A stretch of DNA of 64,000 nt from assembly GCA_009779925.1 (NCBI GenBank), contig WRAZ01000006.1:1-64000 (forward strand), in the 5' to 3' direction. The notes beneath the pieces were generated by a model that was given only the letters and a program-made list of their open reading frames with translations, made no database searches and had not been told where the DNA came from. This stretch comes from Chitinivibrionia bacterium (GTDB taxonomy: Bacteria; Fibrobacterota; Chitinivibrionia; Chitinivibrionales; Chitinivibrionaceae). Positions 46,625-55,453 of this stretch are shown one piece after another. Position 1 is the first letter of the stretch. Every line of letters starts with the position of its first letter. A program made the position numbers and the translations under genes.

Positions 46625-46885
46625 GCATAACGTATTTTCCCGATACCACTATTACTGAATTGTCGGATTTATTTCCGCTTTTCACTGTTCTTTGATTTAC
46701 GTTTTGTTTGTCGCTAAACCGGCAAAACAGTCCCTCAGGCTGTTCTGTCATCTGTCGGTTTTAGTGTGCTAGAACAAAGGTGGTGAACATATTCAGTAAT
46801 TGTGGTAAATATTTTTAATATGGGCAGAACAGCCTTATGTTGTTTCTGCTTAAACTTTTCACAATTTTATTAGGAGGGTTGCATT
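46625..46885 (+). promoter_or_regulatory. Surface-protein 5' leader, copy A
   Basis: A 5' region upstream of the lipoprotein gene. Promoter-like CATAACGTATTTTCC is at about 46629-46643. A local hairpin (46715-46764) contains AACAGtCC/GGcTGTT. Segment 1 AGGCTGTTCTGTC (46737-46749) is fully complementary, allowing one G-U pair, to segment 2 GGCAGAACAGCCT (46823-46835) 73 bases downstream. Segment 1 cannot pair locally and at long range at once. RBS AGGAGGGTTGCATT precedes ATG. The same plan recurs in copy B. Confidence 0.55.
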
Positions 46886-47587
46886 ATGGGAATGCAAACA
46901 AAACGGTTATTTGGGATTTTGGCAGTAGTGGTTGGTATGGCGTTCTGGGCGGGATGTTCGGATAATGGCAATGGCGATAAAGGCGGCAACGGCGGCGGAG
47001 ATTTTTCAGGGCTTACAGAATTGAGATTAAGCGGACAGGTATGGGCGACAGATCTTGTGAAATATACAGGAAGCCGCGTTGTTTATGGACGACCCGACGG
47101 TATAGGTGGCAGTGGAAATATTAACAACGGACAATTAAATTTCACTATCGGCACGCCTAACACCTCGCAATTAATAAGTATTCTTGAATGGCTTGAAGGG
47201 GCAGAAGATGAGTATGACAATATTGTTGTCAGCAACGATGAAGCAATGATGGCGGATTTATGGCTTAGTGTAGGAGGCAACATACATGCAGTGGAATTTT
47301 TGAGAGCGCATGATGTAGAAACAGCAAATGGCGGAACTGTTCAGTTTGAGTTATATATATACGTTGACAGAAACGTTAATATAACAGGCAAAGGCAAAAC
47401 ATTTGACGGCTATGATTACGGAATAGCTACTATCACAACCAATGATTTTACCCTCAATCTCAAAAAGGGTTGGAATATTATTAACCAAAAAGAAGAACGC
47501 GTCGGCGATATTGCCAGCACCATAACAGTATCCTTAGGAGAAGTTAGCAACGGACGATGGTGGTTATCTTATTTTACTATTGACTAA
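46886..47587 (+). CDS. Surface lipoprotein of unknown function
   Basis: A 233-residue lipoprotein. The signal MGMQTKRLFGILAVVVGMAFWAGC ends in the lipidation Cys24, followed by a Gly/Asn/Asp-rich spacer (SDNGNGDKGGNGGGD). The mature part is beta-rich (LRLSGQVWATDLVKY..., GGTVQFELYIYVDRNVNI, DGYDYGIATITTNDFTLNLKKGWNII), suggesting a small Ig-like or lectin-like domain. No family recognised. It has the conserved leader described for 46625-46885 and is followed by a strong terminator. Confidence 0.75.
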   Translation: MGMQTKRLFGILAVVVGMAFWAGCSDNGNGDKGGNGGGDFSGLTELRLSGQVWATDLVKYTGSRVVYGRPDGIGGSGNINNGQLNFTIGTPNTSQLISILEWLEGAEDEYDNIVVSNDEAMMADLWLSVGGNIHAVEFLRAHDVETANGGTVQFELYIYVDRNVNITGKGKTFDGYDYGIATITTNDFTLNLKKGWNIINQKEERVGDIASTITVSLGEVSNGRWWLSYFTID

Positions 47588-47626
47588 TGATTGACTTGAA
47601 CAGACAATTTTAACCCAGCAATAGCA

Positions 47627-47655
47627 GAGACGAGAAAAAATCTCGTCTCTTTTCT
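47627..47655 (+). terminator. Rho-independent terminator
   Basis: GAGACGAGA aaaaa TCTCGTCTC, a perfect 9-bp stem (47627-47649), is followed by TTTTCTT. It ends the 46886 lipoprotein transcript. Confidence 0.9.
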
Positions 47656-47750
47656 TGATACTTCTTTTTTTACCCCCTCAAGTTTTCAACAAATCTGCCG
47701 ATACTGCACAATAGAGGGAACTGTATCGATACATTAACACGGAGGTTTTT

Positions 47751-48653
47751 GTGGCGGGGAATGTAAACAACAATTCGGCGGTTAATTCACATTTTGCGGC
47801 GTATAATTGGGCGTACGCAAACGGCACAAAAGATTTTGCGACCGAAAAATCATTGCCGCAGTATCAACCGAGCAACGCCGCGACTGCGCAATCGGACGTT
47901 ATAGAACTCAGCGCGGAGGCGCGAAACGCCGTCGGGAGTATGAGTTCGGATTTAAGAAACGTACTGCTGAACAGCAATCTTAATATGCGCTCCGTTTTGG
48001 TGGAACAAGGCAACACAAGTTTTCGTGCGATTATAACGCCTCTTGGTATTTGGAAAGAAAGCGGCGGCAACGGCGACAGCGCATTTAGATCCGCAGAATT
48101 GCTCGATACTTCAAAAGGCGTTCCGGGCGTGGCTCAATCCACAATACGGGAATTGGAACATCTGAGCAAAATGCTTTCGCATATACCGCCCGAAATCACA
48201 AGAATAGGATTGATTGAGCGCGGCTACACTCCCCAACTTGATTTTGTGCCGAATAATCTTGAAGCGCGCGAACACGTCGGCACTCCCGAATTTCATCTTA
48301 ATCCCGACAGACCGATTACACTTCAATCGCAGTCTGCAACTTTATTTGACCGCCTGCAACAAATGACAAACGCTTTTGCGGCAGTGCGCGAGGAATTCGG
48401 CAATTCCAATCAGCATATTCAGTCTTCGGAAGCGGCTTTCAGGCATTTGCTGAACAATCAAATGCTTGCCGCTCAATTAGCAAGAAAGAATTTGGAAGGC
48501 GAAAGCGCCGCAAATATGAGTAGCGCGGATATTCATCAAATGCGCGAAGAAGCCCAACGTCAAATTAACGCGTTCGGCGACACATTTTTAAGCAATTTCA
48601 GAGAACACGGCTTAGACGGCGCTTTTGAAATCGCTTGGAAGCAGTTGCAATAG
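47751..48653 (+). CDS. Hypothetical cytoplasmic protein
   Basis: A 300-residue protein with GTG start at 47751 behind GGAGG. No signal peptide or membrane helix. The N-terminal part is Asn/Ala-rich (NVNNNSAVNSHFAAYNWAYANGT); DVIELSAEARNAV (about 49-61) resembles a short motif seen in FlgM-like and phage-associated proteins but is not diagnostic. The rest is mostly helical with Gln/Glu/Ala-rich segments (residues about 205-300). Function unknown. It sits between two leader-bearing surface-protein genes. Confidence 0.65.
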   Translation: MAGNVNNNSAVNSHFAAYNWAYANGTKDFATEKSLPQYQPSNAATAQSDVIELSAEARNAVGSMSSDLRNVLLNSNLNMRSVLVEQGNTSFRAIITPLGIWKESGGNGDSAFRSAELLDTSKGVPGVAQSTIRELEHLSKMLSHIPPEITRIGLIERGYTPQLDFVPNNLEAREHVGTPEFHLNPDRPITLQSQSATLFDRLQQMTNAFAAVREEFGNSNQHIQSSEAAFRHLLNNQMLAAQLARKNLEGESAANMSSADIHQMREEAQRQINAFGDTFLSNFREHGLDGAFEIAWKQLQ

Positions 48654-48750
48654 CGGTAAAATTCAAGTTGAGGCAATCTTTTTTCACAAACTCTTCAATC
48701 AAAAACACAAAATAAAGAACATCTCCCCCCTTTCCATCACTGCCAAATAT

Positions 48751-49002
48751 TATTTTTCCCTTACTTACTAACGGCAAATTTGGGATTTTGTTCCCGATTT
48801 TGTTTGCTCTTTTGTTGTTTTCGGCGCAGTAGAGAGGTAGAACACCTATGAGGTTGTTCTGCCTTACCTCTTATCTGTGTTAATAAAATCAATTAGAGCA
48901 TTCGCTGTTAGTAAGTAAAACAATGAATTTACTGGCAGGGCAGCCTTTTCGTTGTTTTTGGCTTGAGTTTAATTACTTTTTTAATACAGGGAGGGTTGCC
49001 TT
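48751..49002 (+). promoter_or_regulatory. Surface-protein 5' leader, copy B
   Basis: Same plan as copy A. Promoter-like CAAATATTATTTTTC is at about 48752-48766. Local hairpin with AGAGGT/ACCTCT outer stem (48833-48838 with 48866-48871) and AACACC/GGtTGTT inner stem. Segment 1 AGGTTGTTCTGCC (48851-48863) pairs base for base, with three G-U pairs, to segment 2 GGCAGGGCAGCCT (48934-48946) after 70 bases. RBS GGGAGGGTTGCCTT precedes ATG at 49003. Confidence 0.55.
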
Positions 49003-51960
49003 ATGGGCAAATTTACAAGTCTTAAATTTTTGGCGGCGATATTGGTTATCGTCGGTATGGTTTGGGGGCAGACAACGCGGTTTGGTCCCCGTGGTCCTCG
49101 CGGAGGAAACAGTGAGCAGCAAGTTTCAGGAACTTCTGCCGTAAGCGCTTCAATGTTTAGTGTTATAGATGATAACACCGGAACAGATTGGGCGGCTACA
49201 GAAATTACAATTACCACCGAAGAGCAGTTGAGAGTGATGGCGTCTTTGGTGAATTCTGACACAAGAAATTTTGAAGGGCAAACGATTATTCTCGACAACA
49301 ACATCAATCTTAACGGCAGTTCGGCAAATCCGTGGACACCTATCGGAAACTCAAGCCGTCCTTTTAACGGAATATTCGACGGCAACAACAATGTTATCAG
49401 CGGTGTTTTTATCCAAGTTTGGAACAGCAATCGAGGGTTTTTCGGTAGTATCGGTCAAAAAGGAGTGGTGAAAAATCTTGGCGTTGATGTGAATATTACA
49501 ATGCAAAATTGGGGTGATAATATTGGCGGCTTAGCGGGACAAAACAGCGGCACAATTAGAAATAGCCATACATCCGGAACAATAACCACTTGGAGTAATA
49601 ATGCCGGCGGATTAGTAGGGAATAACAACGGCACAATTGAGAATTCGTATTCTTCTGTAAACGTAAACGGCGGTCAGAGTGTCGGCGGATTGGTCGGACA
49701 GAATTTCGGCACTATTAGAAATTCTTACGCTGTCGGAAATGTTTCGGGAAGTTGGGAAATCGGCGGTTTGGCAGGACAAAACAACGGAACTATTATAAAC
49801 TCATTTGCTTTGGAAGGCGCATCCTCTGCACTTGTCGGACATAACAACGGCACAATTACAGGAAATACCGAACTTAGAACAGCCGCGCAAATGAAAACGC
49901 AAACCACCTACACAAATTGGAGTTTTGTTTGTATCTGGCAAATCAGTGCAGGCGAAAATGACGGTTTCCCGCGTTTGCGTCCGTCGGGCGAGCATAACTG
50001 GAACGATTGGGGGACTTGGAATATCACAACAGCCGGCACTTGCCACAGCTCCGGAAGCAGAACAAGAACAATGACTTGCAGAACTTGCTCGGAACAAATC
50101 GTACAAACAGAAGTAATTCCCGCAGGACACGATTGGAGTGCTTGGGCACAAGTTATCCCTGCAGGTGCAGAAACGAACGGACAAGAAACAAGGCTTTGTC
50201 AGAGAATATGCGGCACATCTCCTGAAACTCGCATTATCCCTGCAACAATGTGGAACGCAGATAACATAACGGTAAGCACCGAAACACATTTAAGAAATTT
50301 GGCGGCAGTTGTCAATAGCGGAGTAAGAGATTTTGAGGGGCAGACTATTGTCCTTGCAAACGACATAGAACTTGAAGGCGGTCAGTGGATTTCTATCGGG
50401 AATTCAAATAGTGCTAGTTCTTTTAGCGGCATATTTGACGGTAACGGCAGAATTGTCAGCGGGCTTGAGATTAGCAATAATGGTGAGCAGCGGGGATTCT
50501 TTGGTACTATCGGACAGAAAGCAACTGTAAAAAACCTTGGTGTTGAAGTTAATATTACCGGTTGGGGGTGGTATGTCGGCGGATTGGCAGGAGAAAATTT
50601 TGGAACCATTCAAAACAGCTATATTAAAGGAAATGTAAGCGGAAACGAATGGATTGGCGGTTTTGTGAGCGTGAACAACGGAATAATCAGCAATTCTTAT
50701 TCTCTCGCAACAGTCAGTGCTTCGTGGGGAGGAATTGGCGGATTTGCAGTACAAAATTCCGGCACAATCACCAATTCTTACGCTCTTCAAGGCACGGCGA
50801 GCCAATTTGTTGCTTGGTCCGGCTCAAGCACTACAAATTCCGGATTCAGAACAGCAGAGCAACTAAAAACACCGGCGACTTTCAACACTTGGGATACCGA
50901 GAACATTTGGGGAATTGCAGCAAACACCAACGACGGCTTCCCGCACTTACGCGTTTGGGGTAATCCGGGCGATTGGGTAGGCGATGTTGCGGCGACTTGT
51001 GCAGCAGACGGCAGCAGAAAAAGAGCAAGAACTTGTCAGCGTTGCAACAGTGCCGGCGAAGAAATTGAAGCAATTGCAGCGTTGGGTTGCTCAATGCCTG
51101 CCGATTGGACTGTAATTGCAGCAACTTGCGCAACAGAGGGTAGTAGAACAAAAACCTGCACACGAGCTTGCGGGCACTACATAAGAGAAACGATTGCGAT
51201 TGATCACAACGCGCACGCTTGGGGCGAGTGGACAACTACAACAGCGGCGACTTGCGCAGCAGAGGGCAGCAAAAGACGAGTGTGTTCTCGTAATAATACT
51301 CACGTAGAAAGTGCACCGCTGCCGAAATTAGACCACTTGTTTACAAATTGGACAATAACCACACAACCGACTTGCAAAGCCGCCGGCGAATTAACGGGTC
51401 GTTGTTCGAGAACGGATTGCGAAGAAACAAGCAGACAAAGCATACCCGCAATTTCGACAAATCACGATTGGGGAAATTGGTCGCTGATAAAACTTCCGAC
51501 ACGCACCGAAGAGGGACAATTAAGAAGAGTTTGTAAATTAGATGCTACTCACGTCGAAACCTTGCCGATAGACAAATTAGAATATTGCGACCGTTGCGAC
51601 AGACCGATAGAAAACTGCAATTGCCCACCGGTAAATATAACATCCAATCGTCGGTCAAACGAGCGCAATCACGGCATTTTGTTTACAAATCCTGTATCGG
51701 AATCCGCAGAATTGCACATCGTTCTTCCCGATAACGAAGATGTTGCAGACGCAAAAATTGTAATTTTCGATGCCGCAGGCAACATCGTCCATAATGTAGA
51801 GACGCAATGCCTTGCGTTTCCTAATTGCACGGTAATCTGGAATTTGCAAAACCAATCAGGCAGATTTGTCGCCAACGGCACATATTTGATTGTGGTCGAA
51901 GCAACAAGTGCCGGCGGTCGAAGATTTACCTATTCGTCGAGAATTGGCGTAAACAGATAA
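49003..51960 (+). CDS. Large surface protein: GLUG repeats, Cys-rich repeats, sorting-type tail
   Basis: A 985-residue exported protein. Signal MGKFTSLKFLAAILVIVGMVWG. Two beta-helical modules of GLUG repeats at about 65-300 and 425-640 (GGLAGQNSGTIRNS, GGLVGQNFGTIRNSY, GGLAGENFGTIQNSY). From about 320-375 and about 660-880 run units of about 45 residues of the form W..W......TC...G...R.C..C, like the 'TC.EEG..TRTC' repeats of gut adhesins. A final FlgD-Ig/sorting-like domain (about 895-985) ends SSRIGVNR. It has leader copy B and the terminator at 51985. Likely an adhesin; ligand unknown. Confidence 0.85.
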   Translation: MGKFTSLKFLAAILVIVGMVWGQTTRFGPRGPRGGNSEQQVSGTSAVSASMFSVIDDNTGTDWAATEITITTEEQLRVMASLVNSDTRNFEGQTIILDNNINLNGSSANPWTPIGNSSRPFNGIFDGNNNVISGVFIQVWNSNRGFFGSIGQKGVVKNLGVDVNITMQNWGDNIGGLAGQNSGTIRNSHTSGTITTWSNNAGGLVGNNNGTIENSYSSVNVNGGQSVGGLVGQNFGTIRNSYAVGNVSGSWEIGGLAGQNNGTIINSFALEGASSALVGHNNGTITGNTELRTAAQMKTQTTYTNWSFVCIWQISAGENDGFPRLRPSGEHNWNDWGTWNITTAGTCHSSGSRTRTMTCRTCSEQIVQTEVIPAGHDWSAWAQVIPAGAETNGQETRLCQRICGTSPETRIIPATMWNADNITVSTETHLRNLAAVVNSGVRDFEGQTIVLANDIELEGGQWISIGNSNSASSFSGIFDGNGRIVSGLEISNNGEQRGFFGTIGQKATVKNLGVEVNITGWGWYVGGLAGENFGTIQNSYIKGNVSGNEWIGGFVSVNNGIISNSYSLATVSASWGGIGGFAVQNSGTITNSYALQGTASQFVAWSGSSTTNSGFRTAEQLKTPATFNTWDTENIWGIAANTNDGFPHLRVWGNPGDWVGDVAATCAADGSRKRARTCQRCNSAGEEIEAIAALGCSMPADWTVIAATCATEGSRTKTCTRACGHYIRETIAIDHNAHAWGEWTTTTAATCAAEGSKRRVCSRNNTHVESAPLPKLDHLFTNWTITTQPTCKAAGELTGRCSRTDCEETSRQSIPAISTNHDWGNWSLIKLPTRTEEGQLRRVCKLDATHVETLPIDKLEYCDRCDRPIENCNCPPVNITSNRRSNERNHGILFTNPVSESAELHIVLPDNEDVADAKIVIFDAAGNIVHNVETQCLAFPNCTVIWNLQNQSGRFVANGTYLIVVEATSAGGRRFTYSSRIGVNR

Positions 51961-51984
51961 CACAACCTTTCAACAATTAAAAAG

Positions 51985-52025
51985 AACGCGCTCCGCTTAA
52001 ATTGGCGGGGCGTTTTCTTTTTTAT
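51985..52025 (+). terminator. Terminator of the GLUG-repeat gene
   Basis: AACGCgctCCGC and GCGGggCGTT form an imperfect stem, followed by a TTTTCTTTTTT run. Confidence 0.75.
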
Positions 52026-52055
52026 CGACGACAATAAAGTGAAATTCTTAAAAAG

Positions 52056-52136
52056 GGTTTAAGCGTGTTTATTCTCAATGTTAAACAAGAAGACGGCGTT
52101 TCGGTATTGAGGCAGAGGATTAATGTGAAGCGGTAA
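52056..52136 (+). pseudogene. Orphan C-terminal tail of a surface protein
   Basis: Open in one frame (K-G-L-S-V-F-I-L-N-V-K-Q-E-D then GVSVLRQRINVKR and stop). It matches the tail of the 62780-63559 protein but has no start or body. It is a decay remnant. Confidence 0.65.
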
Positions 52137-52176
52137 ATTAACCTAGGGCAAATCTGTGTAATTGCTCGTTTTTTAA

Positions 52177-52207
52177 GGAAGTGTATGAAAACACACTTCC
52201 TTTTTTG
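52177..52207 (+). terminator. Strong terminator hairpin
   Basis: GGAAGTGT atgaaaac ACACTTCC with a TTTTTT tail. Confidence 0.85.
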
Positions 52208-52411
52208 TATAAAAATTATGAGGTGAAAGCGGCGGAAAATAAAATGGGGAGGTGCCTAAGACCTCCCCGACCACCACCTGAAAGTATGTCTTTCGACAGG
52301 GACAAACAGGCACCTCTCTATAAATATACTATAATTCTCACAACTAATGCAAGGTTTTTACCATTTTTATGCAAAAAAAATATTATTTTCCCCGAAAAAA
52401 GGAGAAATTTA

Positions 52412-53017
52412 ATGAATTACAACGACTATGAAAAACACTTTTCAAAACCTCGATTAACCAAATACAAGCAATCTTGCCGCGGAAATGAGCAAAAAGCGCT
52501 TGAACTGTATATGTTAAATATCGAAATGTCTAAAAATTTTTACGGCATACTTAATTTGTTTGAAGTTGCTCTAAGAAATGCAATTAACGAACATTACAAA
52601 AATCATTTTGAAGATGACGACTGGATTTTAAATCAAGCAAATGGTGATTTTTTTGAAGAGTACTACAAAGATAGTATTGCTAAACAAAAGAAAAAACTTA
52701 ATAGGACAAATTCTTGTTCGCACGATAAACTTGTTGCGGCATTGACTTTCGGCTTTTGGACAGATATGTTTTTTAAGCCGCATTTTACTAAGGGTAATAA
52801 AACTTTGCTCAAAATATTCCCCAATAAAGAAAAAGGCATAAACTGCAAATTTATCTACAAAGAATTAGATGAAATAAGAGATTTCCGCAACCGAATAGCC
52901 CATCACGAAGCGATTTGTTTTAACCGAAGCGGCGAAATTTCAGACGGATATATGCTGAAAATTTGGGAAATTATATTAAAATACACACATTTCCTCACAA
53001 GAACAACAACACTATAA
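52412..53017 (+). CDS. Abi-like protein with HEPN nuclease motif
   Basis: A 201-residue protein. The start at 52412 has AAAGGAG ahead; an in-frame extension back to 52181 would cover a terminator and is rejected. The N-terminal helix-rich part (YEKHFSKPRLTKYKQSC..., MSKNFYGILNLFEVALRNAI) and the conserved C-terminal DEIRDFRNRIAHHE correspond to Abi_2/AbiD-F type abortive infection proteins. The RxxxxH pattern (RNRIAH) is the catalytic HEPN RNase signature. Such proteins are thought to act in phage defence by cleaving RNA; no partner antitoxin is visible. Structured DNA lies upstream. Confidence 0.75.
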   Translation: MNYNDYEKHFSKPRLTKYKQSCRGNEQKALELYMLNIEMSKNFYGILNLFEVALRNAINEHYKNHFEDDDWILNQANGDFFEEYYKDSIAKQKKKLNRTNSCSHDKLVAALTFGFWTDMFFKPHFTKGNKTLLKIFPNKEKGINCKFIYKELDEIRDFRNRIAHHEAICFNRSGEISDGYMLKIWEIILKYTHFLTRTTTL

Positions 53018-53352
53018 CAGTTTCTTTCGCCTGCAATGAGTGCTATAAACACGTTCTTAAAGGAAAATTTACAGCGCCGTTTATGTCATATTACGAGGGC
53101 TGTGCTGGAGGACGTTTAGATAACTTGCAAACAACGTTAGGTGTAAAACTAAGAATTAAATCGGTTGATATTTCCCCCATTAACGAAAATATCGAGAACC
53201 CTTGCCTTTTTGCGTTTGATATAGTGGAATGAAAACATTTTCCACAAAAAACGCCTGATTTTAGTAGTTTTTGTAGAGACAAGGCAATACCTTGTCTCTT
53301 TTTATTTATGGCAGAATGTATATTTTATCTTGAAAAGGAGAAAGTTCACCCA
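53018..53352 (+). other. Interval with a doubtful short coding segment
   Basis: Downstream of the Abi gene a frame stays open to 53232 (for example from ATG 53083: MSYYEGCAGGRLDNLQTTLG and ending NPCLFAFDIVE). It overlaps nothing afterwards, has no ribosome site and no recognised relatives, and may be a gene remnant. A palindromic terminator follows at 53275-53299. Confidence 0.3.
53275..53299 (+). terminator. Palindromic repeat/terminator
   Basis: AGAGACAAGG caata CCTTGTCTCT, a perfect 10-bp stem, is followed by TTTTTATTTAT. Its TTGTAGAGAC left flank resembles the TGTAGGG family of this window. Confidence 0.85.
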
Positions 53353-54840
53353 ATGATTAAAGATTTTGACGTTATCCTCAGCGAGGGCGAAAGTTATACT
53401 ATTGAATTCAAAGAAAGCGCAGATAAATCGCTGTCCGCCGAAGTTTGTGCATTCGCAAATGCTTCGGGCGGGCGAATTTTTATTGGCGTTAATGATAACG
53501 GTCAAGTTGTCGGCACAGATGTCAGCAATGTCGCTCGGTCGAGAATTCAGGACACTGTCAACCAAATTGAGCCGCGCCTAAAAGTAAACATTGATATTCA
53601 CGACAACATAATTGTGATAACTGTTCCTGAAGGTGCGCACAAGCCTTATTCCTGCTCAAAAGGTTTTTATTTGCGCTCAGGTCCGAATTCGCAAAAATTG
53701 GAGCGCGACAGCATTATAGAGTTTTTTCAGAATGAGGGGCGAATTCGCTACGATGAAATTATTCGAGAAGACTTGCCGATTTCGGAAAGGTTTAACGAAG
53801 CGGCGTATAAGCGGTATATCAAACTTGCCCAAATCAGCGAAGTACTCAACAAAGAAGCTATCCTCAGAAATCTTGATTGCGTAGGCAATGTCGGCGGCAA
53901 GTTGTGCTTTACTAACGCGGGCGCGCTATTTTTCAGGATTAACGACGAAGACGTAAAGTTTCGCCACGCGGGAATTGTTTGCGCGCTTTACAAAGGCACA
54001 GACAAATCGTATATTTTAGACGCAAAAGAGCTAAACGGCGATATTGTCAGCAATGTTGACGATGCAATAATATTTTTGAAAAAACATCTTCGTATAAGTT
54101 ATAAAATAGAAACGTTGCAACGCCAAAATATCCTTGAACTGCCCGAAGACGCGCTTCGTGAAGCCGTTGTAAACGCCGTTTGCCACAGAGATTATTTTGA
54201 AAAAGGCGCGCGAGTTATGGTCGAAATTTTTGACGACCGAGTGGATATTGTAAGCCCGGGCGGCGTTTGCAAAGGAATTACTCCCGAAAATTTCGGAACT
54301 ATAAGCATTTCCCGCAATTCGCTTCTTGCAAGTATGCTTTTTCGCATAAATTATATTGAACAAATGGGAACGGGCATTATGCGCATAAAAAATGCCGCGC
54401 GAAACGCGGAAGTTGCAGAGCCGATTTTTGAACTTTCAGGCTTTTTCAAGGCAACATTCAGACGATTTCCGAAAGAAGAAATTATCGACCATCAACAGCC
54501 TTTATCAACTACAACAGCTAACATAAAACAAGCGATAGAAACACAAAAAACAAGCGACATAAAAACCGCGCATACACCTGAAAACAAACAACTTACCGCT
54601 AAAAAACAAGCGATTGAAACAAGCGATAAAAACACAAAAAACAAGCGATTGACAAGCGATAGCAAACGCTTCATTCTTTCGCATATAAAAAGGCATTCGG
54701 AAACAAGAATTTCCGATTTTTCCGCCCGCTTAAATCTCAGCCAAGCGCGCATAAGGGTTATACTTCAAGAAATGATAAACGACAAGCTTATTGAAAAAGT
54801 CGGCGACAAACGATATACCTATTACGTGCTGAAAAGATAA
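53353..54840 (+). CDS. Schlafen-type AlbA_2/HATPase DNA-binding protein
   Basis: A 495-residue protein. The AlbA_2 (Schlafen AAA_4) domain (about 5-125) shows GESYTIEFKESADKSLSAEVCAFANASGGRIFIGV with the conserved E..FKES and N..GG pattern. A HATPase_c_4-like domain (about 255-380) has ALREAVVNAVCHRDY, FDDRVDIVSPGG and QMGTGIMRIKNA. A repetitive, Lys/Thr-rich linker (about 390-435, repeats of 'KQAIET..TSD') leads to a C-terminal winged helix (RISDFSARLNLSQARIRVILQEM). Such proteins are usually regulators or defence-associated; function here is unknown. AAAGGAG precedes the ATG at 53353. Confidence 0.82.
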   Translation: MIKDFDVILSEGESYTIEFKESADKSLSAEVCAFANASGGRIFIGVNDNGQVVGTDVSNVARSRIQDTVNQIEPRLKVNIDIHDNIIVITVPEGAHKPYSCSKGFYLRSGPNSQKLERDSIIEFFQNEGRIRYDEIIREDLPISERFNEAAYKRYIKLAQISEVLNKEAILRNLDCVGNVGGKLCFTNAGALFFRINDEDVKFRHAGIVCALYKGTDKSYILDAKELNGDIVSNVDDAIIFLKKHLRISYKIETLQRQNILELPEDALREAVVNAVCHRDYFEKGARVMVEIFDDRVDIVSPGGVCKGITPENFGTISISRNSLLASMLFRINYIEQMGTGIMRIKNAARNAEVAEPIFELSGFFKATFRRFPKEEIIDHQQPLSTTTANIKQAIETQKTSDIKTAHTPENKQLTAKKQAIETSDKNTKNKRLTSDSKRFILSHIKRHSETRISDFSARLNLSQARIRVILQEMINDKLIEKVGDKRYTYYVLKR

Positions 54841-54864
54841 TTTCAAAAAGGAGAAATTTTCAAT

Positions 54865-55440
54865 ATGACAACCACAGCGCAACAAAAACAGGGCGGCGGC
54901 ACGGCGACACTTGCAAAAATTGCCTACCGCAACATCTGGCGCACAGCTTTTTGTTTTGTTGCGGCAATTTTTTTTGTCGGATGTCCCCGACCCGTTAATG
55001 AGAATGTTGCTGAAAATCCAAATAATACAGCCGAAAATCTGACAAAATGGGCAAAAATCTATCAAATTACGCTTAACAGTTATTTAGAGCAAGACCCTGC
55101 TTTGAACGAAAATGTTGATTTTATTGCCGTTGATTTATCCACATTAGAGTTTGCCGACGATAATGATAAAAAAGCAATTGTTGCGTGGATAGAATTAAAA
55201 CACGCGCCTGTTAAAAACACTAATTTAGACGGTTTGAGAGCGGAAAATTTGTTTGACGGTATGCGTATTCCCAACGGAGTTTTTTTGACAATAAATAAAA
55301 TTACCGAAAGGGAAAATGAAATAATTATTGACGGTATGAAATATCGCGGTGCAAGAGCGGCGAATTGGTTTCGGACAAATTGGCGGTTCAATAGCGGCGC
55401 TTGGGAGTTTGTTGAAACAACAATGACGATGATTTCGTAA
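54865..55440 (+). CDS. Putative lipoprotein, hypothetical
   Basis: A 191-residue protein with good RBS (AAAAGGAG). An N-terminal cytoplasmic-type stretch of about 25 residues (TTTAQQKQGGGTATLAK) precedes the hydrophobic segment FCFVAAIFFVGC with a lipobox-like Cys40. If the start were later (no suitable Met) it would be a normal lipoprotein. The mature part has no recognised fold: WAKIYQITLNSYLEQDPALN, DFIAVDLSTLEFADDNDKKA, and a C-terminal beta region NWFRTNWRFNSGAWEFVETT. It sits between the Schlafen-like gene and the GNAT gene. Confidence 0.6.
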   Translation: MTTTAQQKQGGGTATLAKIAYRNIWRTAFCFVAAIFFVGCPRPVNENVAENPNNTAENLTKWAKIYQITLNSYLEQDPALNENVDFIAVDLSTLEFADDNDKKAIVAWIELKHAPVKNTNLDGLRAENLFDGMRIPNGVFLTINKITERENEIIIDGMKYRGARAANWFRTNWRFNSGAWEFVETTMTMIS

Positions 55441-55453
55441 AGAGGAGCAAAAA

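Larger units (their letters stand above)
51961..52411 (+). other. Intergenic: terminators, gene-tail remnant, structured leader
   Basis: A first terminator (51985-52025) ends the GLUG gene. An orphan tail is at 52056-52136: in frame, GLSVFILNVKQEDGVSVLRQ plus RINVKR and stop, clearly like the end GVFILNVEQAGITVLNQRI of the 62780 product. A second terminator is at 52177-52207. Then 52247-52320 holds GGGGAGGT/ACCTCCCC, GAAAG/CTTTC and AGGTGCCT/AGGCACCT complementary pairs. Promoter-like AAATATTATTTTCC is at about 52378-52391. Confidence 0.6.

Noticed and set aside
46536-46751. Minus-strand open frame upstream of the 46886 lipoprotein
   Set aside because: It lies antisense within the leader region, with no RBS and no recognisable protein features.
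46710-46860. Known riboswitch (c-di-GMP, cobalamin, SAM) for leader A
   Set aside because: The conserved core sequences of those classes are absent; only the two complementary segments and the hairpin are shared with copy B.
52181-52411. 77-codon N-terminal extension of the Abi gene
   Set aside because: It runs through a perfect terminator and structured DNA, is rich in Pro/Arg, and ATG 52412 has a good RBS and the family-type N-terminus.
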